Positions 53,319-62,173 of a stretch of 64,000 nucleotides of DNA are shown here, piece after piece (within the stretch, counting starts at the first letter, position 1; each line of letters opens with the position of its first letter). The position numbers were made by a program, and so were the translations under genes. This DNA is from Sphingomonadales bacterium EhC05 (GTDB lineage: Bacteria; Pseudomonadota; Alphaproteobacteria; Sphingomonadales; Sphingomonadaceae): positions 1 through 64,000 of the forward strand of contig LXYP01000029.1 of assembly GCA_001650955.1 (NCBI GenBank), written 5' to 3'. Below the pieces are notes generated by a model, which ran no database searches, was not told the origin of the DNA, and saw nothing but the letters and a program-made list of their open reading frames with translations.

Positions 53319-56234
53319 ATGCTGTCGGTTGCCAATGTCCGATCCGCTGGCGGCGCAGCCAGCTATTTTGCGAGCGACAATTACTATACCAAAGCTGATG
53401 CCGACCGCTCGGGTATATGGATTGGAAAAGGCGCAGAATATCTGGGTCTGAAGGGAGAGGTGGAAGCGGGAACTTTTGAGGCCATATTGCGCGGCGAACT
53501 TCCTGATGGCACGCGTCTGGGCAGTGAGGTTCGCGGGCACCGGCCAGGAACCGATCTCACATTCTCCCTGCCCAAAAGCTGGTCGCTGCTTGCCCTTGTC
53601 GGCGGCGATAAACGGATCATTGATGCCTATCGTAGCGCCGTGACCGATACTCTGGGATGGGCAGAGAAGAACGCCGCCCAGACCAGGGTCATGAGCGCGC
53701 GAAAGGAAAAGATTGTCGCGACGGGCAATTTAGCCGTGGCGCTTTTCCAGCATGATACCAACCGTAATCAAGAGCCCAATGTCCATTTTCATGCCGTTGT
53801 TGCCAATGCAACCCGTTCGCCAGATGGCAAATGGCGGGCGCTGCGCAATGACAAACTCTGGTCTATGAATACGCTGCTGAACAGCATGACCATGGCGAAG
53901 TTCCGGCTCGAAGTCCAAAAGCTCGGCTATGAGATTGGCCGTCAAGGCAAGCACGGTAATTTTGAAGCTGTCGGTATTTCGCGCGAAGCGGTAATGGCTT
54001 TCTCCACGCGCCGGCAGGAGGTTCTGGACGCCCGGCGCGGCCCGGGCCTCGAGGCAGGTTTGATCGCGACCCTGGCAACGCGGGCACCGAAACAGGATAT
54101 CAAAGACCGCGGCAAGCTTTTGGATGATTGGCGCGAGGCAGCGCGCGACATGGGATTAGACCTGGTGGCAGTTATCGATCATGCAAAGGCCCAGCAATTG
54201 CGCATGGTGAAAACCGGCAATCCTTCCGCTTCATTGATCGAACGGGGCAAGCAGTTGCTTCGCGCCTTTGCCGCGAAAATAACTGCGCCGCCCGCTGACC
54301 CGCTGGTGCCAAAACATATATTATCCAAAGGAAGTGAAGAGATTGCCGCAGCGCAGGCTGCGGCCTCCGCTATTCGTCATCTTGGAGAGCGCGAAGCGGC
54401 TTTTTCGGTAAACGACGTACTCAAGACCGCGCTTGATTTTGGGCTGCCGACTACCATTGAGCCGGTTGAGAAACGGGTGAGAGCGCTACTGCGAAACGGC
54501 GATCTGGTGCGCGGGCGAGGGGATTCCAAAGACTATGTAACCACCCGAGATGCCCTGGCGCTCGAACAACGCATTTTGGACGGCGTTGATGCCGGGCGCG
54601 GGCAGGGGAAGCCAATCCTCGAGCCAGGGGACGCGGGGAAGCAGCTACAGGCTGTTGCAAAAGACAAATATGCCATGACCCTCAATCAGGGGCAGGAACA
54701 GGCAGGAAAACTGATCCTCTCCTCCAGCGACCGTATTGTAGCGGTGCAGGGGATCGCAGGGTCGGGCAAGAGCAGTCTGCTTAAACCGGCAGCGGCGCTT
54801 CTGCGTCAGCAGGGCAAAACCGTGCTCGGCCTTGCTGTGCAAAATACGCTGGTCCAGATGCTAGAACGCGATACCGGTATTGAATCCAGGACGCTGGCAA
54901 AGTTTCTGGGAAGCCATAAGGCGCTTCTTCGCGAAAAACCCGACCCCAAGGCACTGGCACAAGCCAAATCTGCGATGAAGGATCATGTGCTGGTACTCGA
55001 TGAAGCCTCGATGGTGTCTAACAGCGATAAGGAAAAACTTGTTCGAATTGCCAATCTTTTAGGAGCGGACCGCTTGGTGATGATCGGCGATAAAAAGCAG
55101 CTCGGTGCTGTCGATGCAGGCAAGCCTTTTGCGCTCGTGCAGGCAGCAGGCATTGAAACCGCAAAAATGATCACCAATCTTCGCGCGCGAGACAAAACTT
55201 TGCGCAGTGCCCAATATGCCGCGCAGGGCGGCGATATTTCCGGAGCGCTCGATTATCTCAAGGATAATGTCGTCGAGGTCGCCGAGGATAGCGCGGTCGT
55301 GGCGGCCGAACATTGGCTTGCCCTTTCTCCCGACGAGCGCAAGACCACATCCATTTATGCATCGGGACGAAAACTGCGCGGGCAAGTCAATGAGGCTGTG
55401 CAAACCGGCCTCAAGGCCAATGGAGAATTGGGGAAGAACGCTTTTACGGCTGAGACCTTGTCGCGGATCAATCTTACCCGTGAAGAGCTTCGTTATATAT
55501 CAGCCTATAGCCCGGGAATGATCCTCGAAATGGCGCAGGTAAATCGCAGCCAGAAACTCCACAAGGGCCAATATACTGTGAAATCGATGAATGAATCCCG
55601 CAAGGAAATATGGCTCACCGACTGGAAAGGAAGAAAGCACCGTCTGCGTCCAACCCAGCTGCGATCTCACGGCAACGACGATAAAGTCGCGCTTTATGAA
55701 AAGAAGGATCTTACTATTTTTTCAGGCGACCGGATCCGGTGGACCGACAGTGATCACAGGCGCGGTCTTTTCAACGCTGCTCAGGCAGAAATTCTGGATA
55801 TCACCAAAAAGCATGTCGTGGTGCGGACGCCGGAAGGGAAAGAACATAAGCTTGGCCATAAGGATCCAATGCTAAGGCGCATTGATTTAGCTTATGCACT
55901 GAATGCGCACATGGCGCAGGGATTGACCTCGGATCGCGGTATTGCCGTGATGAACAGCCGTGAGCGCAATCTTTCGAACAAGCAGACTTTTTTGGTGACC
56001 ATCACCCGCCTGCGCGACAAGCTCACATTGATTGTGGATAATCGCGAAAAACTGGAAAGCGCTGTGGAGCGCAATGACGGCGCTAAAACATCAGCTCTCG
56101 AGGTGGCGGGCCGTCTTGGCAAGGCCGCCGCCAATGGCATCGCCAAGGGCAATGAACATTCCCATGAAAATGATACGAAGGATCAGCCTGACCTGGCCAA
56201 GGAAGCGATGAAATCAATGGAGATAAGCATGTAG
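53319..56234 (+). CDS. MobF-family relaxase-helicase (TrwC/TraA-like)
   Basis: 971 residues. The N-terminal relaxase domain has the tyrosine cluster SYFASDNYYT (residues about 15-24) and the histidine triad His145, His156 and His158 (QHDTNRN, then NVHFHAVVAN). The C-terminal RecD2-like helicase has Walker A GIAGSGKSS (about 478-486), Walker B VLDEASMVSN, and a UvrD_C_2-like end (NAHMAQGLTSDRG, then VTITRLRDKLTL). It nicks oriT, stays bound to the 5' end and unwinds the strand for transfer. The coupling protein gene is directly upstream. It converges with the repressor gene. Confidence 0.96.
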   Translation: MLSVANVRSAGGAASYFASDNYYTKADADRSGIWIGKGAEYLGLKGEVEAGTFEAILRGELPDGTRLGSEVRGHRPGTDLTFSLPKSWSLLALVGGDKRIIDAYRSAVTDTLGWAEKNAAQTRVMSARKEKIVATGNLAVALFQHDTNRNQEPNVHFHAVVANATRSPDGKWRALRNDKLWSMNTLLNSMTMAKFRLEVQKLGYEIGRQGKHGNFEAVGISREAVMAFSTRRQEVLDARRGPGLEAGLIATLATRAPKQDIKDRGKLLDDWREAARDMGLDLVAVIDHAKAQQLRMVKTGNPSASLIERGKQLLRAFAAKITAPPADPLVPKHILSKGSEEIAAAQAAASAIRHLGEREAAFSVNDVLKTALDFGLPTTIEPVEKRVRALLRNGDLVRGRGDSKDYVTTRDALALEQRILDGVDAGRGQGKPILEPGDAGKQLQAVAKDKYAMTLNQGQEQAGKLILSSSDRIVAVQGIAGSGKSSLLKPAAALLRQQGKTVLGLAVQNTLVQMLERDTGIESRTLAKFLGSHKALLREKPDPKALAQAKSAMKDHVLVLDEASMVSNSDKEKLVRIANLLGADRLVMIGDKKQLGAVDAGKPFALVQAAGIETAKMITNLRARDKTLRSAQYAAQGGDISGALDYLKDNVVEVAEDSAVVAAEHWLALSPDERKTTSIYASGRKLRGQVNEAVQTGLKANGELGKNAFTAETLSRINLTREELRYISAYSPGMILEMAQVNRSQKLHKGQYTVKSMNESRKEIWLTDWKGRKHRLRPTQLRSHGNDDKVALYEKKDLTIFSGDRIRWTDSDHRRGLFNAAQAEILDITKKHVVVRTPEGKEHKLGHKDPMLRRIDLAYALNAHMAQGLTSDRGIAVMNSRERNLSNKQTFLVTITRLRDKLTLIVDNREKLESAVERNDGAKTSALEVAGRLGKAAANGIAKGNEHSHENDTKDQPDLAKEAMKSMEISM

Positions 56235-56260
56235 TAGTGAAGCGCGTTCCTTGCTTCACA

Positions 56261-56896
56261 TCAAAGCGCGCGCCCAAACCAGATCACCCGGCCGATAATC
56301 TCAACGCTTTCCCGTTCGACATCGTTCCAGGTTGGATAGGCAGCATTATCGCTTGCAATCGTAATGAGCTTGCCGCCGGGACGCAGCGCAATGCGCTTAA
56401 CCACCAGCGTTTCATCAGAGCGTATGACATAAACACCATCGCGCAATCTGGAGCCATGATCGGAGGCATCCACCAGAACATCATCGCCATCTGACAATGT
56501 CGGCTCCATGGAATCGCCCATGACGCGAATGAGGGACAGGCTCGGCGCTTTCGCAGGGGTTATTTTGCGCAGCCATTTTTCGTCAAAGCCCATCCGGTTT
56601 TCACGGTTTTCGCTGGTTGCAACCGCGCCATATCCGGCTGAAGCGTTCACATCGAGAATAGGAATTTCTACCATTCCATCGGGTGTTGTTGGCGGCGGAC
56701 CACCCAGAATCTCTTCATCGACACCGTAAAAGCTGGCCAGCCTGCGCCTGTCATCAGGGTCAAGCTTGCGGGGAGATCCACGCTTTATGAATTGTTGGAT
56801 ATAAGCAGAATTGCGACCAAGCATGCGGGACAAGCCCGAATAATCATCCTTATTATCCTGAATCAATCGATCCAATGTTTCTCGTACATCATCCAT
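56261..56896 (-). CDS. S24-family LexA/CI-like repressor
   Basis: 211 residues. The N-terminal HTH (YSGLSRMLGRNSAYIQQFIKRG) is of CI type rather than the LexA winged helix. The linker has an Ala87-Gly88 cleavage-site pair (NASAGYGA). The peptidase domain has nucleophile Ser129 (MGDSMEPT) and Lys167 (VVKRIAL). Such repressors self-cleave when RecA is activated and thereby switch on the element. Its promoter region holds two related palindromes and a GAAC-N7-GAAC box; a small HTH gene is divergent, giving a CI/Cro-like switch. It likely controls excision and transfer. Confidence 0.93.
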   Translation of the reverse strand: MDDVRETLDRLIQDNKDDYSGLSRMLGRNSAYIQQFIKRGSPRKLDPDDRRRLASFYGVDEEILGGPPPTTPDGMVEIPILDVNASAGYGAVATSENRENRMGFDEKWLRKITPAKAPSLSLIRVMGDSMEPTLSDGDDVLVDASDHGSRLRDGVYVIRSDETLVVKRIALRPGGKLITIASDNAAYPTWNDVERESVEIIGRVIWFGRAL

Positions 56897-56920
56897 CTGC
56901 CGTGCCTTTCAAACCCTCAA

Positions 56921-56934
56921 TAGGATTTATCCTA
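56921..56934. promoter_or_regulatory. Palindromic operator O1
   Basis: TAGGATTTATCCTA, an inverted repeat of TAGGAT with 2 bp between halves, upstream of the S24 repressor. It shares its TAGGA half-site with the palindrome at 56949-56961, with centres about 27 bp apart. Confidence 0.6.
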
Positions 56935-56948
56935 GACAATATCAAATC

Positions 56949-56961
56949 TTCCTACTAGGAA
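56949..56961. promoter_or_regulatory. Palindromic operator O2
   Basis: TTCCTACTAGGAA, TAGGAA halves around one base. Together with O1 it forms the tandem operator layout of a CI/Cro-type switch between the repressor and the small HTH gene. Confidence 0.6.
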
Positions 56962-56973
56962 CATAAAAAGAAC
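56959..56973. promoter_or_regulatory. SOS-type box GAAC-N7-GAAC, copy 2
   Basis: GAACATAAAAAGAAC overlaps the right edge of O2 by 3 bp. It matches copy 1 at 35121-35135 in 13 of 15 positions. Host LexA could bind both, which would put the repressor region and the primase/VirB1 region under the same damage signal. Confidence 0.6.
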
Positions 56974-57004
56974 ACAAGCTATTTATGATTCGTGGAGGCC
57001 TCAT

Positions 57005-57235
57005 GTGAAACTATTGGATCGTATCGAAAAACACCTCAAACAGACACATATGTCGCCGACGCGATTTGGTAGGCGCGCAGTGGGTGATCCTAGGTTTGTT
57101 TTGGATTTGAGAGACGGACGTAGGCCAAGGTTGAGGACACGGCAAAAGGTGGAGCGTTATCTAGGTGATTATGAAGCAGGCAAGGTTTTGGCTAATGCCG
57201 GTATGACGATGAAATGTGACAAAAGAGGGAAATAG
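57005..57235 (+). CDS. Small Cro-like HTH regulator
   Basis: 76 residues beginning at GTG (an ATG three bases upstream is followed at once by a stop); GGAGG lies upstream. The pattern LDRIEKHLKQTHMSPTRFG, then AVGDPRFVLDLRDGRRPRL, then RVERYL-like KVERYL is a family of short alphaproteobacterial DNA-binding proteins. Its divergent position across the operators from the S24 repressor suggests a Cro-like counter-regulator. Confidence 0.75.
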   Translation: MKLLDRIEKHLKQTHMSPTRFGRRAVGDPRFVLDLRDGRRPRLRTRQKVERYLGDYEAGKVLANAGMTMKCDKRGK

Positions 57236-57291
57236 GTTCGGTTTGCCAATCAGCTTCTTTTTTGAATTGATGTTAACAGTAAATTCTTATA

Positions 57292-57310
57292 ACTGTCACT
57301 ATATGACAGT
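57292..57310. promoter_or_regulatory. Inverted-repeat operator of the AbiE module
   Basis: ACTGTCA-CTATA-TGACAGT is a perfect 7-bp inverted repeat ending 12 bp before the antitoxin start codon. AbiEi antitoxins are known to bind inverted repeats in their own promoter, so this is the likely autoregulation site. Confidence 0.65.
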
Positions 57311-57322
57311 ATTGAGAAGTTT

Positions 57323-58015
57323 ATGAGCAAACTGGCTATGCAGGTAATTGATGCAGGATATGCGGATCGGGTTCTTACCGAACGGCAACTGGCGCGCATT
57401 CTGGGCGGTAGTGATGACAGTCGCTACGGCTTGGTCAAGCGCGCCCTGCAAGCAGGAGCGCTGGTCAGAATTAAGCGCGGCCGTTATGTACTGGCCAATC
57501 GGTACCGGACCCATCCGGTCCATCCGTTTCGGGTGGCGCAGGCTCTGGTGGTCGGCAGTTATGTCTCGATGGAAACTGCGTTGGCTTATCACGGGTGGGT
57601 TCCCGAAGCTGTGTTTACCGTCGCTAGCGTGACACCGGGACGCAAATCGGCAGAAATTGATCATCCTGAATTTGGCCGCTTTTCATTTCATCCCCTGGCG
57701 CATCACAAATTAGAATTTTTGAACGGCGTCAACCGCCATACCATCAATGATCAGACTATGCTGATCGCAAAACCCCTGCGCGCATTGCTCGACATTGCCG
57801 CCTATAAAAAACTGGAATGGGAAGGCATGGGATGGATTACCAGCGGTATGCGCATCGATCTGGAGCTTCTGCTGCAAATCCCCAAAAAGGAATTCTCCGC
57901 GTTACGAAAGGTATACAGGCATAAAGCCGTCCTGGAATTTCTGGGAGCGCTTGAACAGGAGCTTACCAACTTGAAAGTGCGCCAGAAAAAACTTGTGAAA
58001 GAGGGCTTACAATGA
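57323..58015 (+). CDS. abiEi: AbiEi-type antitoxin
   Basis: 230 residues. An N-terminal winged helix (LTERQLARILGGSDDSRYGLVKRALQ, read as helix-turn-helix, then LVRIKRGRYVLA) is followed by the AbiEi C-terminal domain (ALVVGSYVSMETALAYHGW, then ALLDIAAYKK). It is the antitoxin of a type IV toxin-antitoxin pair and overlaps the AbiEii gene by 4 nt (ATGA). A perfect inverted repeat in its promoter suggests negative autoregulation. Confidence 0.9.
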   Translation: MSKLAMQVIDAGYADRVLTERQLARILGGSDDSRYGLVKRALQAGALVRIKRGRYVLANRYRTHPVHPFRVAQALVVGSYVSMETALAYHGWVPEAVFTVASVTPGRKSAEIDHPEFGRFSFHPLAHHKLEFLNGVNRHTINDQTMLIAKPLRALLDIAAYKKLEWEGMGWITSGMRIDLELLLQIPKKEFSALRKVYRHKAVLEFLGALEQELTNLKVRQKKLVKEGLQ

Positions 58016-58863
58016 ATGACATCATCCAGGCCCGCCTTGCGAGCTACAAGCCTGCAAACGCTATCGAAGAGGAAAATGCCACCAAGGAAATCGTTCAGGA
58101 AATCGCACTCTATGGACTTTGGCGGGCGAAGTTTTTTGACGTTGCTGTTTTTCAGGGAGGCACAAGCCTGCGTATCCTGCACAAATTGCCCCGTTTTTCT
58201 GAAGATCTCGATTTTATGCTGGTCGAACCCGATGCAGATTTTGACTGGCAGTCCTACCTTAAAATCCTCACGGCGACTTTTGAAGAATATGGTCTGAAAC
58301 CGGAAGCAGCGTCCAGAGAGCAAATGGACAAACGTATTCGTCAGGCCGTGATCAAGGACAATTCAATTGCCAATCAGCTGGACCTGTCATTTGCTGGCAA
58401 TGATCCTCGCCGGAAACTCAAAATCAAACTGGAAATTGACGTCGAGCCGCCCGCATATTCAAAGGATGACTACAGCTTTCTGGACTTTCCGGTCGATTAC
58501 GAAGTTCGCCATCAGGATATGGCGTCCAATTTTGCGCTCAAGATCCATGCGCTCCTATGCCGTGAATATCTGAAAGGTCGCGATTGGTTCGATTTTTCCT
58601 GGTATGTTGCGCAAGGTGTTTTCCCAAACCTGCCGCATCTGGAAGCTGCGCTCCGGCAGTTTGGTCCCTGGTCTGGCGAAAAGGCGTTGGCAGTAGATGC
58701 GGACTGGCTGGAACGCTCTTTGACCGATAAAATCCGATCCATTGACTGGGATGAAGCAAGCGATGATGTCCGGCGGTTCTTGCGTCCGGCAGAAGAGGAG
58801 TCCCTCAGCCTTTGGAGTCAGCGGTTCTTTGAATCAAAGTTGAGAAAAATGATGGATGCGTAG
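58012..58863 (+). CDS. abiEii: AbiEii-type nucleotidyltransferase toxin
   Basis: 283 residues. The DUF1814 nucleotidyltransferase signature is intact: GGTSLR (residues 49-54), SEDLDF with Asp65 and Asp67, then a long helical C-terminus with RDWFDFSWYV. AbiEii-family enzymes add nucleotides to RNA (tRNA in studied cases) and cause growth arrest that limits phage. It is translationally coupled to the AbiEi antitoxin. It begins the cargo part of the element. Confidence 0.93.
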   Translation: MNDIIQARLASYKPANAIEEENATKEIVQEIALYGLWRAKFFDVAVFQGGTSLRILHKLPRFSEDLDFMLVEPDADFDWQSYLKILTATFEEYGLKPEAASREQMDKRIRQAVIKDNSIANQLDLSFAGNDPRRKLKIKLEIDVEPPAYSKDDYSFLDFPVDYEVRHQDMASNFALKIHALLCREYLKGRDWFDFSWYVAQGVFPNLPHLEAALRQFGPWSGEKALAVDADWLERSLTDKIRSIDWDEASDDVRRFLRPAEEESLSLWSQRFFESKLRKMMDA

Positions 58864-59200
58864 CAGGGATACAGCGTCACTTATTGTTTCGCTTGTTTGT
58901 TTTCGCGTGTCTGACTTAAATTCGCCCATTTAGTTCGGTAAAGTAGTTGTCCGCTTTGCGCCTTAGTTTCGGACATTCGCACAACACTATGCGATATCCG
59001 TAAGCGGACACACCCCAACCTAGCCTTCCGACGGCAGATGCCGGTAGTTCGAATTCTCTCCGTTACGGCAGTTTTCTGCGATCTCTTGAATGGTTTCCAT
59101 TTGCCGTGTGTTGTCTATGTGTCGATTACGGCATCTACTTAGTATTGTTCTCCAAATAGAGAATTGAGATGGCAGGCTTCTTGTCAAGTTAGTCTTATTG
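58864..59200. other. 337-bp gene-free stretch between AbiE and Lamassu modules
   Basis: No gene is supported. TGTCCGCTT (58948-58956) and AAGCGGACA (59002-59010) form a 9-bp inverted repeat with a 45-bp spacer. Base composition shifts toward A and T to the right, consistent with the join of separately acquired modules. Confidence 0.5.
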
Positions 59201-60325
59201 ATGTTGACACAACTCGCTGTGTCTTCAAAAGAAGTGTTCAGCGCTTTGGGGGCATTAGTGGCCGGAACACTTCTCGATGAAATAAGCAAAAAACCACAAC
59301 GCGAAATTGCTGGTTCTGACGCCGCGAGTAGGTTCGATTATCAGAAGGACTGGGCCTTCTGTCAGTTGATACGAAAACACCTCGAAGGTGAAAATTATCT
59401 GATTGCTTTCGAGTTTCATGACGATGTCTTGTTTCTCTCCCCGGCCGACCAACCAACCGTGGCGCAGTTCAACCAAGTTAAAACCTCAAAATCAGCGAAC
59501 CCTAGAAAGTTGAGTGCGCTTACCGTTCGGCCAAAAGGCAATGCTTCAATTTTAGGCAAGATGTGTGGAAACTTTGATGGTATCTGTACAGATCATGATG
59601 TCCGGATTGTTTTGGTCTCAAACAATGCCTTTGAGTTTGCCGATGCAAATGTTTGTGCAGCCGATCTTGATGAGAAGTTCAAGAAGCGACTGCTGACCAA
59701 ACTCCAAAGTGAAGTAGATGGGTTCGCTGAAGAACAACTAGAAAAGCTACATTTCCATGTCAGCGACATCTCACTTGTTGCCATGAGCAGTTTTCTAGAA
59801 GGCGAAGCCATGGAGCTTTTTAGTTCAAAATTCGGTGAAGACCATGGGCTGAATATCAGAACCTGGATCAGGCTGTTAAAATCCGAGATTGCTCGAAAAA
59901 ACAACTTTCCTTCGGATCAAATTTCCAATTCCGGTGAACTCATTGATAAAAAGTGCGTCGATCACGCTTTTGTCGAAAGTACGCTCGTCCTCGTCAAAAG
60001 TAAAACACGTGAAACGTTGGATGTTGCCACCATACTTAAGGTTCTTGGCGATGCTGGCTGGCAAGATGTAGAACTTCTTCGTCTCCAAAAGAAACTCTCC
60101 GAGGTTTCAGCTGATTTTTATGATCCGACGAACTTAGAGGTCGCCAATATTTCGGAGATTATGTGGTCATGCGTGACTGATTGGTCTGGTGCACCACCCG
60201 GACTGGCCACGTTTGTGGACGAATCTACTGATGTCGTAATGAGCAGTTCTCATATTGAAAGTTTTTACAAGCAGATCGATTACTTGAGGGCACTAAGTGT
60301 TTTGGCTTTCTATGAGAAAATCTAA
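59201..60325 (+). CDS. lmuA: Lamassu LmuA-like effector with Cap4/DUF4297 nuclease domain
   Basis: 374 residues from ATG 59201 (an in-frame TTG lies one codon upstream; neither has a strong ribosome site). The N-terminal DUF4297 domain has the PD-(D/E)XK-type core SRFDYQKDWAF, then FEFHDDVLF (Glu71, Asp74/Asp75) and FNQVKTS (Gln92, Lys94). The C-terminal half is helical. Cap4-type nucleases cut double-stranded DNA when released by a sensor. The next gene encodes a zinc-hook SMC ATPase, so the pair matches type I Lamassu, an abortive phage or plasmid defence. Confidence 0.88.
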   Translation: MLTQLAVSSKEVFSALGALVAGTLLDEISKKPQREIAGSDAASRFDYQKDWAFCQLIRKHLEGENYLIAFEFHDDVLFLSPADQPTVAQFNQVKTSKSANPRKLSALTVRPKGNASILGKMCGNFDGICTDHDVRIVLVSNNAFEFADANVCAADLDEKFKKRLLTKLQSEVDGFAEEQLEKLHFHVSDISLVAMSSFLEGEAMELFSSKFGEDHGLNIRTWIRLLKSEIARKNNFPSDQISNSGELIDKKCVDHAFVESTLVLVKSKTRETLDVATILKVLGDAGWQDVELLRLQKKLSEVSADFYDPTNLEVANISEIMWSCVTDWSGAPPGLATFVDESTDVVMSSSHIESFYKQIDYLRALSVLAFYEKI

Positions 60326-60366
60326 CTTCAACCTGTTGATGCGTAACCTAAGAAAAGGTAGCTATC

Positions 60367-62097
60367 GTGAAAAACCTCGTCCTGAAGAAGCTCTGGATAC
60401 TGTCGAAGGCGGAGAAAACGGCCCTCGAACAGACCTTCAGCCCGGGAACAAATCTCCTCGTCGGTGAAAATGACGTTGGTAAATCTACGGTCGTAAAGTC
60501 GATTTATCACTGCTTCGGTGCGGATACACCCCAGATCAATAACTCACGTTGGAAAAAGGCGAATGCGATCTACTGCGTCAAGTTCGAGGTAGACGGCAAG
60601 CAGTTCCATATATTGCGCGATGAAAAATACTTTGGGGTTTTTGACGGCAATAAGCAGCTTATCTCGCGCCATGCTGGAATTACGCCCAAAGGCGGCATAG
60701 CAGAATTCGTAAACGACATTCTTGGCTTTAGAATTGAACTTGAAAGACAAGCGGATGGCAAACTAGGAAAAGCGGGTCCAGCGTTTTACCTGCTACCATT
60801 TTATATTGACCAGGATGAAGGATGGAACGCCAGTTGGACCTCATTCACGGGATTGAGGCAATTCAGCAACTATCGCAGGCTAATGATAGATTATCACTTG
60901 GGCGTGAGACCGCAAAGTTATTACGACGCCAAGAAACGTGAAATTGAGCTTGAACAGGAGAAGAGCGCCATCGAGGCAGATCGACGATCTCTTCAAGCCG
61001 CAAGAAACTCGGTGGAAAAAAGGAAAGCCTATGCCAAGGTTGATCTCGATCCCGTTGCATTTCAAGCCGAGTTGGAAAAGGTCGTCGACGAATACAACAA
61101 AATCTATGGCGAACAACAAGACAAGCTGCAACGCCTGAAAGATCTTCGCAACCAACGAAATGTGATTGACCAAGAAATCGAGGTCTTAAAGCATGCAATC
61201 GCTGAGCTAGAAGCCGATTTCCGATTCGCGGAGCGCCCAGAAACACCGGATTTGGTTGGATGCCCCACTTGCGGTACGGAATTTGAAAATTCTTTTGTTG
61301 AGCGGTTCGGGATACTCGATGACGTTGATCAATGTCACGCCTTGATAGACCAATGGCTCAAAAGAAGGCGAGATACCTCGAAACAGTTATCAGATGCACA
61401 GACAGAGTATGACCTTGTTGCCGTGAAGCTGAGAGAAGTTGAAAAAACACTGGAGCGCAAAAAGGAAGGGGTGACCCTCTCCGAGTTGATCACCTCAGAA
61501 GGTATGAAAGAGGTGATCCAATCTCTCAATCTGGAAATTGAGGAGTTTTTGGAAAGAGAACAGTCGTTCTCTGAAAAATTGTCTGAGAACGCCAGAGCGC
61601 TGAAACTAGATACCAAACACAAGAAGGAAGTTTTGAACTGGTATAAGGCGCGGATGAAGGAATATCTTAACTCACTAAACGTGAGTGTCTTGAGCGAAGA
61701 CGACTATAAATCGCTTGAAAAGACCATCAAACTGAACGCACTCGGAAGTGACCTACCACGAGCATTGCTCGCCCAGTATTTTGCTTTCTTGAGCACAATG
61801 ACAAAATTCAATGACTTCGTTCTCTGTCCCATGGTTATCGACTCACCTTTTCAACAGGAACAAGACGCCACCAACAAGCAAGCCATAATTGACTTTATCT
61901 CGGAGAAAAAACTGGATGGTCAACAGCTAGTCTTGGCGACGGTTACGGAACCTGACTTCTCGGATGCACCAGATATTGAAGGAGCCGAGCTCATGGGCTT
62001 TATTTCAAAGCACAGTGTGTTGGATGCGGCGCAGTTCAGCCATGTAATAGAAGAAATTGGAGACATGCACTCGGAAACGCTGGCTGCTTTAATTTAG
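60367..62097 (+). CDS. lmuB: Lamassu LmuB-like SMC/Rad50-type ATPase
   Basis: 576 residues from GTG 60367, with AAAAGG upstream. Walker A LVGENDVGKST (residues 31-41), a coiled coil interrupted by a zinc hook (CPTCG, Cys299 and Cys302), a second coiled coil, and Walker B MVIDSP (Asp492) followed by a short C-terminal lobe. This is a short Rad50-like SMC sensor that senses foreign DNA ends or structures and licenses the LmuA nuclease. It starts 41 nt after lmuA. No lmuC-like gene is next to it. Confidence 0.9.
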   Translation: MKNLVLKKLWILSKAEKTALEQTFSPGTNLLVGENDVGKSTVVKSIYHCFGADTPQINNSRWKKANAIYCVKFEVDGKQFHILRDEKYFGVFDGNKQLISRHAGITPKGGIAEFVNDILGFRIELERQADGKLGKAGPAFYLLPFYIDQDEGWNASWTSFTGLRQFSNYRRLMIDYHLGVRPQSYYDAKKREIELEQEKSAIEADRRSLQAARNSVEKRKAYAKVDLDPVAFQAELEKVVDEYNKIYGEQQDKLQRLKDLRNQRNVIDQEIEVLKHAIAELEADFRFAERPETPDLVGCPTCGTEFENSFVERFGILDDVDQCHALIDQWLKRRRDTSKQLSDAQTEYDLVAVKLREVEKTLERKKEGVTLSELITSEGMKEVIQSLNLEIEEFLEREQSFSEKLSENARALKLDTKHKKEVLNWYKARMKEYLNSLNVSVLSEDDYKSLEKTIKLNALGSDLPRALLAQYFAFLSTMTKFNDFVLCPMVIDSPFQQEQDATNKQAIIDFISEKKLDGQQLVLATVTEPDFSDAPDIEGAELMGFISKHSVLDAAQFSHVIEEIGDMHSETLAALI

Positions 62098-62173
62098 CGT
62101 CGTGATTTGCGTTAACCACAAGCCTTTGCTCTAGGTTGCTGTAAACGAGGCCCCGCGATCGTACGTCGCCAAC

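Noticed and set aside
58948-59010. Inverted repeats of an insertion sequence
   Set aside because: The 9-bp repeats enclose only 45 bp, with no transposase and no visible target duplication.
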